From: Oxalicibacterium faecigallinarum
GTDB taxonomy: Bacteria; Pseudomonadota; Gammaproteobacteria; Burkholderiales; Burkholderiaceae_D
Reading direction: 5' to 3'
Length of the DNA stretch: 64,000 nt
Assembly (NCBI RefSeq): GCF_014635705.1
Contig: NZ_BMDI01000001.1
Span: forward strand, 1,628,008 to 1,692,007
Shown here piece after piece: positions 1-8,758 of the stretch (its first letter is position 1; each line of letters begins with the position of its first letter). A program made the position numbers and the translations under genes. A model generated the notes under the pieces. The model was not told where the DNA came from, did no database searches, and saw only the letters and a program-made list of their open reading frames with translations.

Positions 1-703
1 CCACGCCACCCAGATCGGTGACGATGATGTTCTCGCGTTTGAAGCCGATATCGACCAGCAACTCCAGACAGGCAAGCGCGGCTGCGCCTGCACCGGACGT
101 CACCAGTTTGGCTGTGGACACTTCCTTGCCGACCACCTTAAGGCCATTGAGGATCGCCGCCGCAACAATGATCGCGGTGCCGTGCTGATCGTCGTGAAAG
201 ACCGGAATCTTCATGCGCTCACGCAGATTGCGCTCGATCGCAAAGCATTCCGGCGCCTTGATGTCTTCCAGATTGATGCCACCGAATGTGGGCTCCAGTG
301 CCGCAATGATGTCGCACAGTTTGTCCGGATCGGTTTCGTTGATCTCGATATCGAACACATCAATACCGGCAAATTTCTTGAACAGGACGGCCTTGCCTTC
401 CATCACCGGCTTGGCTGCCTGCGGACCGATATTTCCCAGTCCCAGCACCGCTGTGCCGTTGGTGATGACGGCTACCAGATTGCCGCGTCCCGTGTAGCGA
501 TAAGAATCGGCAGGATTAATCGCGATTTCTTCGCATGCAGCTGCCACCCCGGGCGTGTAAGCCAGTGCCAGATCGTGTTGATTGGTGACCTGTTTGGTCG
601 GCACCACCGCGATCTTTCCCGGCTTGGGAAACTCATGATACTCAAGCGCCGCTTGTCTCAATTTCTGGCGCAGCTCTTCTTTCTTTTCCAGGTCCGAATC
701 CAT
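1..703 (-). CDS. maeB: NADP-dependent malic enzyme, N-terminal part (cut by window edge)
   Basis: Oxidative decarboxylation of malate to pyruvate, a cytosolic NADPH source. The reverse complement from the ATG at 703 gives an uninterrupted 234-residue start of the protein that runs off the left edge. It shows the malic enzyme N-terminal signature YTPGVA with the catalytic Tyr near residue 49, then [14 protein letters not shown], and the metal and substrate segment FHDDQHGTA near residue 165. An NAD(P)-binding stretch ([13 protein letters not shown]) follows before the edge. The long MaeB type carries a C-terminal phosphotransacetylase-like domain; whether it is present here cannot be seen. The gene is divergent from the rubredoxin reductase gene, with about 270 bp between them. 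Family assignment is firm; NADP rather than NAD preference is inferred from the family type. Confidence 0.93.
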   Translation of the reverse strand, partial: MDSDLEKKEELRQKLRQAALEYHEFPKPGKIAVVPTKQVTNQHDLALAYTPGVAAACEEIAINPADSYRYTGRGNLVAVITNGTAVLGLGNIGPQAAKPVMEGKAVLFKKFAGIDVFDIEINETDPDKLCDIIAALEPTFGGINLEDIKAPECFAIERNLRERMKIPVFHDDQHGTAIIVAAAILNGLKVVGKEVSTAKLVTSGAGAAALACLELLVDIGFKRENIIVTDLGGV

Positions 704-974
704 CGTCGACCAACCTTTCTATGTCTTTTTTATGAGAGATGAGGCAATTCATTCTAGCAGAGGGATTTCCACCTATTTTTTTGCCCGGAGCCATCTTTTC
801 ACGCCATGCTTGCGCCTGCCTGACAATCCCGATGCGTATAATTGATGTAATTTATATGCATATTTAAATACGTATAAAAGCCGATTACCGATGCGGCGTG
901 GATTAGAATCCTGCCCTTGCGCCAAAAGCATCATGATCGTCGCCTCACGACGACACCTTCCCGGAGAAACAAGC

Positions 975-2153
975 ATGAATCCCATCGTCATCATTGGCAC
1001 CGGCATGTCCGGTTACACCGTTGCCCGCGAATTCCGCCGGCTGAACAAGGACGCGCCACTCGTTCTGATCACCGCCGATCAGGGAGGCGCCTACTCCAAA
1101 CCCATGTTGTCGAATGCCTTCGCGCAAAACAAGACTGCCGCGCAACTGGTGACACAAAGTGCCGAGCAGATGGCGGCCCAATTGAACGCAGAAATCAAAT
1201 CGTCCACCACCGTCACCGGCATCGATACCCAAGCAAAAGTCATCGATACCACGTCCGGCAAGATCGAATATGACAAGCTGGTGCTTGCGGTTGGTGCACA
1301 ACCGATTCGCCTCGATCTCAAGGGGGATGCGGCGCAGGACGTTCTCTCGGTCAATAACATTGACCACTATGCAAAATTACGTGAACGGATTCCGGCGGAC
1401 AAAACCATGCGTATCGCCATTATTGGAGCCGGCCTGATCGGTTGCGAATTTGCCGACGATCTGTCTGGTGCAGGTCATGCCATCACCCTGATCGACCCGA
1501 ATACCCGTCCGCTGGCAGCCTTGGCCGCGCCAGCGCTGTCGGAAGGTTTGCAGCAAGCTTTACAGGCACGCAACGTACAGTTCCGGTTCGGCACGGTGGC
1601 AGAAAGTGTGAGCCGCAAAGACCAGGCGTTGCAGGTGCAATTGGCAGATGGCACCGTCGTCGATGCCGATATCGTGCTGTCCGCAGTCGGACTGCGCCCG
1701 GATCTGCATCTGGCAAAACTGGCCAACCTGCAAACGCAACGTGGCATAGTGGTCGACACCCAGGGAAAAACCAGTGCGCCCGACGTGTTTGCTCTGGGAG
1801 ACTGTGCCGAGTACACCTTTGCGGACGGCAGCCACCATACGCTGCCATACATCATGCCGATCATGACGGCTGGGCGCGCGATTGCACGTTCACTCAATGG
1901 TGAGCCGACAGAGATCGTCATTCAGCCTTCGCCGGTTTTGATCAAAACGCCGAGTTATCCATTGGCACTGATCGCGCCATTGCCCCACTCCGTTGCCAAT
2001 GGCACCTGGTCCGTCGAAATCGTCGATAACCGCACCGTATGCCGTTTTTACGATGCCGATGGCGTTCTGACCGGATTCGGCGCATCGCCCCATGACAATC
2101 CGATCCGTCAGACACTGCTCGGCGAACTCGGTAAAAAAGCCGAAACGGTCTGA
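975..2153 (+). CDS. Rubredoxin reductase-type FAD/NAD(P)H oxidoreductase
   Basis: A 392-residue pyridine nucleotide-disulfide oxidoreductase family flavoprotein. I start it at the ATG at 975, preceded by GGAGAAAC; the frame is open further upstream but without a good ribosome site. Residues 8-13 (GTGMSG) form the FAD dinucleotide fold. Residues 151-156 (GAGLIG) form the NAD(P)H fold. ALGDCAE near 275 is the second FAD contact. The YSKPMLS segment and the whole architecture resemble rubredoxin reductase RdxR/RubB, which passes electrons from NADH to rubredoxin. No redox-active CxxC pair is present, as expected for this subgroup. No rubredoxin gene is adjacent, so the electron acceptor is inferred. 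The thiL gene follows 85 bp downstream on the same strand. Confidence 0.85.
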   Translation: MNPIVIIGTGMSGYTVAREFRRLNKDAPLVLITADQGGAYSKPMLSNAFAQNKTAAQLVTQSAEQMAAQLNAEIKSSTTVTGIDTQAKVIDTTSGKIEYDKLVLAVGAQPIRLDLKGDAAQDVLSVNNIDHYAKLRERIPADKTMRIAIIGAGLIGCEFADDLSGAGHAITLIDPNTRPLAALAAPALSEGLQQALQARNVQFRFGTVAESVSRKDQALQVQLADGTVVDADIVLSAVGLRPDLHLAKLANLQTQRGIVVDTQGKTSAPDVFALGDCAEYTFADGSHHTLPYIMPIMTAGRAIARSLNGEPTEIVIQPSPVLIKTPSYPLALIAPLPHSVANGTWSVEIVDNRTVCRFYDADGVLTGFGASPHDNPIRQTLLGELGKKAETV

Positions 2154-2238
2154 TCCGCCGTCTGAAACGTCGGTGGATATACGCACGGCCGACAACAGCA
2201 ATGATGGAGTCGGCGGCACGCTTCTGTACAATCACACC

Positions 2239-3204
2239 ATGCTGTCCGAATTCGATCTCATCGCCCGTTATTTCAAACGTCCAACCCATCGCCCGCATGC
2301 GGCACTGGGTATTGGTGACGACTGCGCTTTACTGACGCAAAAATCCGGCATGCAAATGGCGATCTCGACCGACATTCTGGTCGAAGGACGTCATTTCTTT
2401 GCTGGTGCCGATCCATGCATGCTTGGGCACAAATCGCTGGCGGTCAATTTGTCTGATCTTGCCGCCATGGGCGCGGAACCCGTCGCGTTTACGCTGGCTT
2501 TCTCCTTACCGCATGTCGACGAAAACTGGCTGGAAGCTTTTTCCAACGGGATGTTTGCGCTGGCGGATGCGCACCAATGCGAATTGATCGGTGGCGACAC
2601 GACCAAGGGCCCGCTCAATATATGCATCACTGTTTTCGGACGTGTACCGATTGGTGAAGCGCTGCAACGCAATGCGGCACTGGAGGGCGACGACATCTGG
2701 GTCTCGGGCTCACTGGGTGATGCGCGTCTTGCGCTCGGCGCCTTGTATGGTGATTACGAACTTGCTCCCGGTGTTCTCGATATTGCCGCAACGCGCTTGC
2801 ATATGCCACAACCGCGCATCGCCTTGGGACTTGCATTGCGCGGCATTGCGCATGCCGCACTTGATCTGTCTGATGGCCTGATCGGCGATCTCGGCCATAT
2901 TCTGAAAGCATCCAATGTCGGTGCCACGCTGAACGTCGATGCCTTGCCGGCTGGTGCCATGCTGGATGAGCAGGACACCAATCGCCGCCGTCACTTCACG
3001 CTGTCGGGCGGAGACGACTATGAACTCTGCTTTACCGCACCTGCTTCAAAACGTGACGCTGTACTGGGTGCGGCACTTGCAGCCGATACACCGGTCACGC
3101 GTGTCGGACGCATTGACGCCTCGCCCGGCCTGCGCCTGCAGGACGCCAATGGCACGCCTCTGAATCTGCAGGTCGCCTCTTTCGATCATTTCGCTTCGTC
3201 ATGA
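2239..3204 (+). CDS. thiL: Thiamine-monophosphate kinase
   Basis: Phosphorylates thiamine monophosphate with ATP to give thiamine pyrophosphate, the last step of coenzyme synthesis. The 321-residue protein starts at the ATG at 2239 (MLSEFDLIARYF, the typical ThiL N-terminus). It shows the PurM-like fold motifs GIGDDCALL, the metal-binding STDILVEGRHF, SLAVNLSDLAAMGAEP and ELIGGDTTKG. DLSDGLIGDLGHI and SGGDDYELCF follow in the C-terminal half. Length matches the family. Its stop overlaps the start of pgpA by 4 bp (ATGA), and pncC follows 12 bp after that, so thiL-pgpA-pncC probably form one transcript. No TPP riboswitch is evident upstream. Confidence 0.96.
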   Translation: MLSEFDLIARYFKRPTHRPHAALGIGDDCALLTQKSGMQMAISTDILVEGRHFFAGADPCMLGHKSLAVNLSDLAAMGAEPVAFTLAFSLPHVDENWLEAFSNGMFALADAHQCELIGGDTTKGPLNICITVFGRVPIGEALQRNAALEGDDIWVSGSLGDARLALGALYGDYELAPGVLDIAATRLHMPQPRIALGLALRGIAHAALDLSDGLIGDLGHILKASNVGATLNVDALPAGAMLDEQDTNRRRHFTLSGGDDYELCFTAPASKRDAVLGAALAADTPVTRVGRIDASPGLRLQDANGTPLNLQVASFDHFASS

Positions 3205-3728
3205 CGTCCCCAGCTTCCTCAGAACAACGGGCACCGACAGTGCATCCCAACTCGACCTTCATGCGCCGGCATCCGGCGCACCTGCTGGCGATGGGCTTTG
3301 GCAGCGGACTGCCGCGCATCATGCCCGGCACCTTTGGCACCTTGTTCGGCTGGCTGTCGTTCGTTGTGCTCACGTGGCGCTTTCCCGATATCTTCACGCC
3401 GTGGGCGTGGGCCTTCTTTATTTCAATTGGATTTATCGTCGGCATCTGGGCTTGTAATGTCACCGGACGCAATCTGGGCGTATCCGATCACGGCAGCATG
3501 GTGTGGGATGAAATCATTGCAATCTGGCTGGTCATGCTGTTTGTGATGCCCGCCAGTCTGGGAATGCAATTCGCAGCGTTCCTGATTTTCCGTCTGTTCG
3601 ACATGATCAAGCCGCCGCCGATCCGGCAAATCGAACGACGTTTCAAGGATGGTTTCGGCGTCATGATCGATGACCTGATCGCAGCGTTTCTGACATTGCT
3701 GGTCATCGCGATCTGGATGCGCCTTTAA
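3201..3728 (+). CDS. pgpA: Phosphatidylglycerophosphatase A
   Basis: Dephosphorylates phosphatidylglycerol phosphate in the inner membrane, the last step in phosphatidylglycerol synthesis. The 175-residue protein has the family hallmarks: GFGSGLPRIMPGTFGTL near residue 33, and DHGSMVWDEIIAIW, where the acidic DE pair is catalytic. RLFDMIKPPPIRQIE and the C-terminal GVMIDDLIAA segment follow. Four hydrophobic segments are visible. The start codon overlaps the thiL stop, a pairing (thiL-pgpA) that is common in proteobacteria. The first 25 residues are an unremarkable Ser/Pro-rich cytosolic lead. Confidence 0.95.
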   Translation: MTSPASSEQRAPTVHPNSTFMRRHPAHLLAMGFGSGLPRIMPGTFGTLFGWLSFVVLTWRFPDIFTPWAWAFFISIGFIVGIWACNVTGRNLGVSDHGSMVWDEIIAIWLVMLFVMPASLGMQFAAFLIFRLFDMIKPPPIRQIERRFKDGFGVMIDDLIAAFLTLLVIAIWMRL

Positions 3729-3740
3729 GCTGGAGACATC

Positions 3741-4226
3741 ATGTCCGACATCATTGTCCTTGCTACCGAACTGGGCCTGCTTCTCAAACAACGTCAATGG
3801 ATGTTATCGACGACCGAGTCCTGTACAGGCGGCGGTGTGGCGGCAGCGATCACCGACATTGCCGGTTCGTCCGCATGGTTCGATTGCGGATTTGTGACCT
3901 ATTCCAATGCTGCCAAGATGCGCTTACTGCAAGTGCCGGAAAGCACGCTGGCCGCCTACGGTGCGGTCAGTGATGAAACTGCCGCCGCCATGTGCCAAGG
4001 TGCCCTCGCCAACAGTCAGGCGACCGTGGCACTTTCAACCACCGGCATTGCCGGCCCGGATGGCGCCGTACCGGGCAAACCCGTCGGTACCGTGTATTTT
4101 GGCTGGGCAATTGGGGACAAGGTCACAACCCAGCGCATGCAATTCAGCGGCGACCGACAAGCCGTACGCGCACAGAGTGTCGTACATGCCCTGCAAGGTA
4201 TGCTGGATCGCTTGAAACAAGACTGA
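3741..4226 (+). CDS. pncC: Nicotinamide-nucleotide amidohydrolase (CinA C-terminal family)
   Basis: Hydrolyses nicotinamide mononucleotide to nicotinate mononucleotide and ammonia in NAD recycling. The 161-residue protein is a stand-alone CinA_C domain: STTESCTGGGVAAAIT near residue 24 carries the catalytic Ser/Thr cluster, followed by YSNAAKMRLL and STTGIAGPDGA. There is no N-terminal molybdopterin-binding CinA domain, so this is the PncC form. The start codon is preceded by GGAGACATC. It is the last gene of the thiL-pgpA-pncC run and is followed by a strong hairpin terminator. Confidence 0.93.
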   Translation: MSDIIVLATELGLLLKQRQWMLSTTESCTGGGVAAAITDIAGSSAWFDCGFVTYSNAAKMRLLQVPESTLAAYGAVSDETAAAMCQGALANSQATVALSTTGIAGPDGAVPGKPVGTVYFGWAIGDKVTTQRMQFSGDRQAVRAQSVVHALQGMLDRLKQD

Positions 4227-4250
4227 CGCACATCGCCTCGATCTGCAATA

Positions 4251-4291
4251 AAAAAACGGCGACAACCGCAGGATGGTTGTCGCCGTTTTTT
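4251..4291. terminator. Bidirectional intrinsic terminator between pncC and pyrF
   Basis: A perfect stem (AACGGCGACAACC pairing with GGTTGTCGCCGTT, short loop) is flanked by A-runs on the left and T-runs on the right. It can therefore end the plus-strand thiL operon and the minus-strand pyrF transcript alike. Confidence 0.9.
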
Positions 4292-4302
4292 GCAACCAAC
4301 AA

Positions 4303-5130
4303 TCAATTGCGATATTGATTGATTGCATCACGCGTCTCTTGTGCCACGCGGCGTGCCGCTGCAGCGAAATCTTCACCTTTCGCGTCATACGCTTTTGCAT
4401 ACAAAATCGCGCGTGAGGAATTGATCATCATGCCCGCACCTGCCGCAGTACGGCCGGCTTCCACCGTTGCCTTGATATCGCCACCTTGCGCGCCAATTCC
4501 CGGAATCAGCAAGGGCATATCGCCAACCAAGGCACGCACCTGCGCCAGTTCGTTCGGGAAGGTCGCACCGACGACCAAACCACACTGACCATTGGTATTC
4601 CACTTTTCGGCAACCAGCTTGGCAACGTGGTGATACAGCGGCTTGCCATCCACATTCAGGAACTGCAGATCGGAGCCGCCCGCATTGGAGGTACGGCACA
4701 GGATAATCGCGCCACGATCCTTCCATTCAAGATAAGGTTGTACCGAATCGAATCCCATGTACGGATTGACCGTCACGGCATCGGCACCATAGCGTTCGAA
4801 TGCTTCACGCGCATATTGCTCGGCCGTCGCGCCAATGTCGCCACGCTTGGCGTCCAGCACAATGGGAATCGCCGGATAATTGGTGCGGATGTATTTGCAG
4901 ATTTCTTCCAGTTGCTCTTCGGCACGCAAGGCGGCAAAGTAGGCAATCTGTGGTTTGAAGGCGCAGGCTGTTGCCGCCGTGGCATCAATGATGGCTTTGC
5001 AAAACTGGACTATTGCATCCGGCTTGCTGTGCAGATGTACCGGAAATTTAGCCGGGTCCGGATCCAGTCCCACGCAAAGCTGAGAATTGCTGGCAACCGA
5101 GACGGCAGAGAGTTTGTCGATGAAGGTCAA
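4303..5130 (-). CDS. pyrF: Orotidine 5'-phosphate decarboxylase (type 2)
   Basis: Converts OMP to UMP, the last step of de novo pyrimidine synthesis. The catalytic signature [15 protein letters not shown] with Asp/Lys/Asp is present, together with LCVGLDPDP near the N-terminus and [10 protein letters not shown] near the C-terminus; this is the group 2 (about 270-residue) form. The frame is open up to an ATG at 5193. I prefer the TTG at 5130 (TFIDKLSAV), because family members start there and it gives 275 residues. The upstream 21 residues (Ala/Arg-rich) do not look like PyrF. Either start leaves the gene divergent from lemA. Expressed as a single gene ending in the shared terminator. Confidence 0.93.
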   Translation of the reverse strand: MTFIDKLSAVSVASNSQLCVGLDPDPAKFPVHLHSKPDAIVQFCKAIIDATAATACAFKPQIAYFAALRAEEQLEEICKYIRTNYPAIPIVLDAKRGDIGATAEQYAREAFERYGADAVTVNPYMGFDSVQPYLEWKDRGAIILCRTSNAGGSDLQFLNVDGKPLYHHVAKLVAEKWNTNGQCGLVVGATFPNELAQVRALVGDMPLLIPGIGAQGGDIKATVEAGRTAAGAGMMINSSRAILYAKAYDAKGEDFAAAARRVAQETRDAINQYRN

Positions 5131-5278
5131 GATCGGGCTTTCAGATTTTCTGGCTGCCGCTATTGTACCGTGCGCACCCGGCAACCATGTCACCGAGGTT
5201 GACAGTGGAGTACTATTGAAACCTTGCTACTTCGGCATCACCTATCCGTCACTCTTGCTCTTCAACAGGAAAAACAAT

Positions 5279-5872
5279 ATGAACAAGCTGATCAAATGGC
5301 TGACGATTGCTCTCTTTGCAAGTCTGCTGAGTGCCTGCGGTTATAACGATTTTCAGGCCAAGGACGAAGCGACCAAGGCAGCCTGGGGCGAAGTCGTCAA
5401 TCAGTATCAACGTCGCGCCGATCTGATTCCCAATCTAGTCAATACTGTCAAAGGCTATGCGTCGCACGAACGCGAGACCTTTGAAGCCGTCACCAAGGCA
5501 CGTGCGGCTGCGACCAGTATTCAGGTCACACCGGAAGTTCTGAATGATCCGCAAAGTCTTGCGCGATTCCAGCAAGTACAGGGCGAACTGTCGTCCGCGC
5601 TGGCACGCCTGATGGCCATTTCGGAAAACTATCCGCAACTCAAGGCGGATACCAGTTTCCGTGATCTGCAATCGCAGCTGGAAGGTACCGAGAATCGCAT
5701 CACCGTGGCCCGCCAGCGTTACATCGCCGCCGTGCAGGACTACAACGTGCTTGCACGTAGCTTTCCGACCAATCTGACGGCCAAGGTATTTGGCTATCCT
5801 GTCAAACCGTCCTTCATGGTGGAAAACGAAAAAGCGATCTCGACACCACCCGCAGTCAGCTTCGATAAATAA
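5279..5872 (+). CDS. lemA: LemA family lipoprotein
   Basis: A 197-residue LemA protein whose biochemical role is not established. The start at 5279 follows CAGGAAAAACAAT and gives a lipoprotein signal (MNKLIKWLTIALFASLLSAC), with the lipid-bearing Cys at residue 20. After that come the LemA helices: QYQRRADLIPNLVNTVKGY near 40-60, then FEAVTKARAAA, LMAISENYPQLKAD, and LEGTENRITVARQRY near 140. The anchored, largely coiled-coil protein faces the periplasm. It heads a three-gene cluster with two TPM-domain proteins 8 bp and 3 bp apart, a widespread lemA-TPM linkage that suggests they act together at the envelope. Confidence 0.93.
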   Translation: MNKLIKWLTIALFASLLSACGYNDFQAKDEATKAAWGEVVNQYQRRADLIPNLVNTVKGYASHERETFEAVTKARAAATSIQVTPEVLNDPQSLARFQQVQGELSSALARLMAISENYPQLKADTSFRDLQSQLEGTENRITVARQRYIAAVQDYNVLARSFPTNLTAKVFGYPVKPSFMVENEKAISTPPAVSFDK

Positions 5873-5880
5873 TCTGCGCC

Positions 5881-6705
5881 ATGACATTTTTTCGGCATTT
5901 GCTGACCGGTTTGTTGCTGTGCCTATGCCTGTCTGCCACCGCGCAGCATCTGGATGCCGGACTGGCACCCGTACCACCACTGCAAGCTAGAGTGACCGAC
6001 CAGATCGGCATGCTCAACATCGGCCAGCGCAATGCACTGGAAAATACGCTGGCAGCATATGAACAACGCACCGGCAATCAGATCGCCATCCTGCTCGTGC
6101 ATTCCACTGCTCCCGAAACCATCGAGCAGTACAGCATCCGCGTTGTCGACACATGGAAGCTGGGGCGGAAAGGCGTCGATGACGGTGTCTTGCTTTTGGT
6201 CGCCAAGGGAAACGCCGGTGCTGCCGGTCGCTTGCGCATCGAGACCGGCCGTGGCGTACAAGGTGTCCTAACCGATGCGCAATCCAAACGCGTACTGCAG
6301 GACGTGATTGCACCGCATTTTCAGCAGAATGATTTTTATGGCGGGCTTGCCGCAGGCGTCGCCGCCATTACCAGCCTGCTGGACACGGAAACCTTTGCCG
6401 CACCAACCAGACAGGCAGACACGCGCACGGGTAGCACGCTGGTCGATGCGCTGATTCCTTTCGTTTTCTTTGCGTTCTTTTTTCTGATAATCATGATCCG
6501 CCAGCGTAACGGTCGTCGCTATCCGACACATCGCCAGGATGACTGGGGGCATGCCGCTGGTGTCATTCTGGGTAGCGGCATTGGCATGGGACAGCGCCAC
6601 CGTGGCGGCGGCAGCTTTGGCGGTGGTTTTAATGGTGGCGCTGGTGGCGGGTTTTCGGGGCGTGGTGGTGGCTTCGATGGCGGCGGCGCATCCGGTAATT
6701 GGTGA
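5881..6705 (+). CDS. TPM-domain protein with Gly-rich tail (YgcG family)
   Basis: A 274-residue secreted and membrane-anchored TPM-domain protein. There is a signal peptide (cleavage near residue 22 after SATAQ), then the TPM domain from about 35 to 165 with VTDQIGMLN, QIAILLVHST, GVDDGVLLLVAKG and RIETGRGVQGVLTD. One transmembrane helix (about residues 185-203, FVFFAFFFLIIMI) precedes a cytoplasmic tail almost entirely of Gly with Ser, Phe and Arg. This layout is typical of YgcG-like partners of LemA. Function is unproven in the family; links to photosystem repair (Psb32) or phosphatase activity come from distant relatives. It sits 8 bp after lemA and 3 bp before a second TPM gene. Confidence 0.88.
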   Translation: MTFFRHLLTGLLLCLCLSATAQHLDAGLAPVPPLQARVTDQIGMLNIGQRNALENTLAAYEQRTGNQIAILLVHSTAPETIEQYSIRVVDTWKLGRKGVDDGVLLLVAKGNAGAAGRLRIETGRGVQGVLTDAQSKRVLQDVIAPHFQQNDFYGGLAAGVAAITSLLDTETFAAPTRQADTRTGSTLVDALIPFVFFAFFFLIIMIRQRNGRRYPTHRQDDWGHAAGVILGSGIGMGQRHRGGGSFGGGFNGGAGGGFSGRGGGFDGGGASGNW

Positions 6706-6708
6706 TCC

Positions 6709-7215
6709 ATGCTCAGACGACTGATCCGACATCTGCTGACAACACAATCCAGTGGCCGCAAGCATTTCCCCTGTGCGACGCTGCAAGCGATTCAGGCAGT
6801 CATTGCCGAAGGAGAAACTGTCCATCGCGCCGAAGTCCGCCTCATCATCGAGCCTGCCTTGGCATGGCCTGAGCTTCTGGAGCGGCAGACTTCACGCATG
6901 CGTGCACATGATCTGTTCAGTCAATATCGCATTTGGGATACCGAAGAAAATTGCGGCATTCTGGTTTACATCAATCTTGCCGATCATCAGGTTGAGATCA
7001 TCGCTGACCGCGGCATCAATTGCTGCGTCTTGCCAGACGAGTGGAAGGAAGTCTGTCAAACAATGACGCAAGGGTTTGCCAAAGGTGACTATCACGAAGC
7101 CACTTTGCGCGGCCTACGGTATCTCAACACGATTTTGCAACGCAGGTTTCCGGAACAAAAGGCACTGCAGTCTGCACCGCCCAATCAGTTATCCGACGCA
7201 CCTATTTTTTTATAG
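6709..7215 (+). CDS. Second TPM-domain protein
   Basis: A 168-residue protein with a TPM-like domain and no clear signal peptide. Recognisable pieces are AIQAVIAEGE (helix 1), HRAEVRLIIEP, NCGILVYINLADHQVEIIADRGIN near 85-110 and FAKGDYHEATLRGLRYL near 125. They correspond to the same domain as in the upstream gene, in a shorter version that lacks the Gly tail. The gene starts 3 bp after its neighbour, so the three are surely co-transcribed. The C-terminus faces dacB, which converges 32 bp away. Role unknown. Confidence 0.85.
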   Translation: MLRRLIRHLLTTQSSGRKHFPCATLQAIQAVIAEGETVHRAEVRLIIEPALAWPELLERQTSRMRAHDLFSQYRIWDTEENCGILVYINLADHQVEIIADRGINCCVLPDEWKEVCQTMTQGFAKGDYHEATLRGLRYLNTILQRRFPEQKALQSAPPNQLSDAPIFL

Positions 7216-7247
7216 GGATCGTCAGAAACTGTCATGCGTCCCGCGCG

Positions 7248-8678
7248 TCAGCCATTTTCATGTACCCATTGCAGCAGGGCGTCCTGCGCTGCGCGCCCTG
7301 CCTCGGCTCTGGTGTCATTAATGATGCAGACCACCACATAGCGTCTGCCTGACAAAGCCTGCACATAACCTGCAACCGCCCTGACCCCATCAAGAGAACC
7401 GGTCTTGATATGGGCACGGCCCGCAACATCGTTGTTGACCAGTCGGCGCCGCATCGTGCCATCCAAACCCACGATCGGCATGGATGAAATGAACTCCGGC
7501 ATGATCGGCGACTGATATGCCGCGACCAGCATGCGCCCCATTTCCTCCGGTGTGATTTGTTCAATGCGAGACAAACCAGATCCGTTCTCGATTACCAGCT
7601 TAGTCGTATCAATACCCTTGCGGCTCAGCCAGGCGCGTACCAGATTCGCGCCAAATTCCGGCGTTGCCGGCACATTGCCGCTCGCTGCCGCCATCGCCAG
7701 CAAGACATGACGCGCCATCACATTGTTGCTGAACTTGTTGATGTCACGCACGATTTCCGGTAATGGTGGCGATTGCCACTCGGCGATCTGACGTGCATCA
7801 GGCGATACTGCACCTTCCGTCACCACACCGTCGAAACGCCCGCCGACGTCCGTCCATAACTGACGAAAGACCTGACCGAAGTAGGCTGTTGGACTGACGC
7901 GATACGGATGCAGATACCAGGTCTTTTCTCCGCAGGCCGCAGGATAAGCGCCATCAAACACCACCCCGTTTGGATTGAACTGCGGTTTCAACGCTGTTTG
8001 CCAGTCGCCACAAGCACCACTGGACAATCGCGGCGGCTGCGCATTCGTCCATGCCACGGGTGGATCAAATTGCATGGTGGCCACGCCTCGCGCAGCATCC
8101 GGCAAAAAATGCACGCTCATCACGTTGTAGTTCAACAGCAAGGCGTCCGGGCCAACGTTATATGGCTTGAGTGGATAGTCATCGAAAGCGCCGGCATCAT
8201 GCGGCCTGGCCTGAAACTGACTCCGATCAAGAATCAGATTGCCGCGAATCTCACGAACGCCCGATGCACGAATCTGCCGCAAGAGCTGCCAGAATTTTTC
8301 CGTTACCAGCTTGGGATCGCCTTCGCCCCTGATGATCAGATCACCATGCAGTACCTCATCGACCAGCGTGCCGCGAATGTAGGCTTTCGTTTTCCAAGTA
8401 AAGGCAGGTCCCAGCAATTCCAGCGCCGCATTGGTGGTCACCAGCTTCATGGTGGAAGCGGGATTGAAGCCAGCTTCGGCATTCAGGGCAATCAGCGGCT
8501 TGGGATTCGTGACTTCCTGCACGTAGGCACCGACCGACTGCAAGGGAATCGCGCTGCGCGTCAGCGCATCCGTCATGGCAGAAGGTAGCGATTGCGTCAC
8601 CTGCGCACTGGCAGGTACTGTGCCGCTGACAACAATCAGGGCAGCGATAATGAGAGGAGAAATTCTTTGAATACGCAT
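7248..8678 (-). CDS. dacB: D-alanyl-D-alanine carboxypeptidase/endopeptidase (PBP4 type)
   Basis: A periplasmic class C penicillin-binding protein that trims or cleaves peptidoglycan peptides. The 476-residue protein has a signal peptide (VPASA/QV near residue 26). The active-site SxxK is S75-T-M-K78, followed by SNN (KFSNNVMARH, about residue 323) and KTG (HIKTGSLDGVRAVAGY, about residue 418). The long insert between SxxK and SxN is the PBP4 hallmark. FNPASTMKL and NGSGLSR also fit. It is transcribed as the first gene after the c-di-GMP gene on the same strand, with an 80 bp gap. Confidence 0.94.
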   Translation of the reverse strand: MRIQRISPLIIAALIVVSGTVPASAQVTQSLPSAMTDALTRSAIPLQSVGAYVQEVTNPKPLIALNAEAGFNPASTMKLVTTNAALELLGPAFTWKTKAYIRGTLVDEVLHGDLIIRGEGDPKLVTEKFWQLLRQIRASGVREIRGNLILDRSQFQARPHDAGAFDDYPLKPYNVGPDALLLNYNVMSVHFLPDAARGVATMQFDPPVAWTNAQPPRLSSGACGDWQTALKPQFNPNGVVFDGAYPAACGEKTWYLHPYRVSPTAYFGQVFRQLWTDVGGRFDGVVTEGAVSPDARQIAEWQSPPLPEIVRDINKFSNNVMARHVLLAMAAASGNVPATPEFGANLVRAWLSRKGIDTTKLVIENGSGLSRIEQITPEEMGRMLVAAYQSPIMPEFISSMPIVGLDGTMRRRLVNNDVAGRAHIKTGSLDGVRAVAGYVQALSGRRYVVVCIINDTRAEAGRAAQDALLQWVHENG

Positions 8679-8758
8679 GGCATCGAATCGTTGAGTCGAA
8701 TGCCATTATTGCATGTCGCCCCTAAACAGTCGCGGCAGGCGCGACACACCCTACACGA

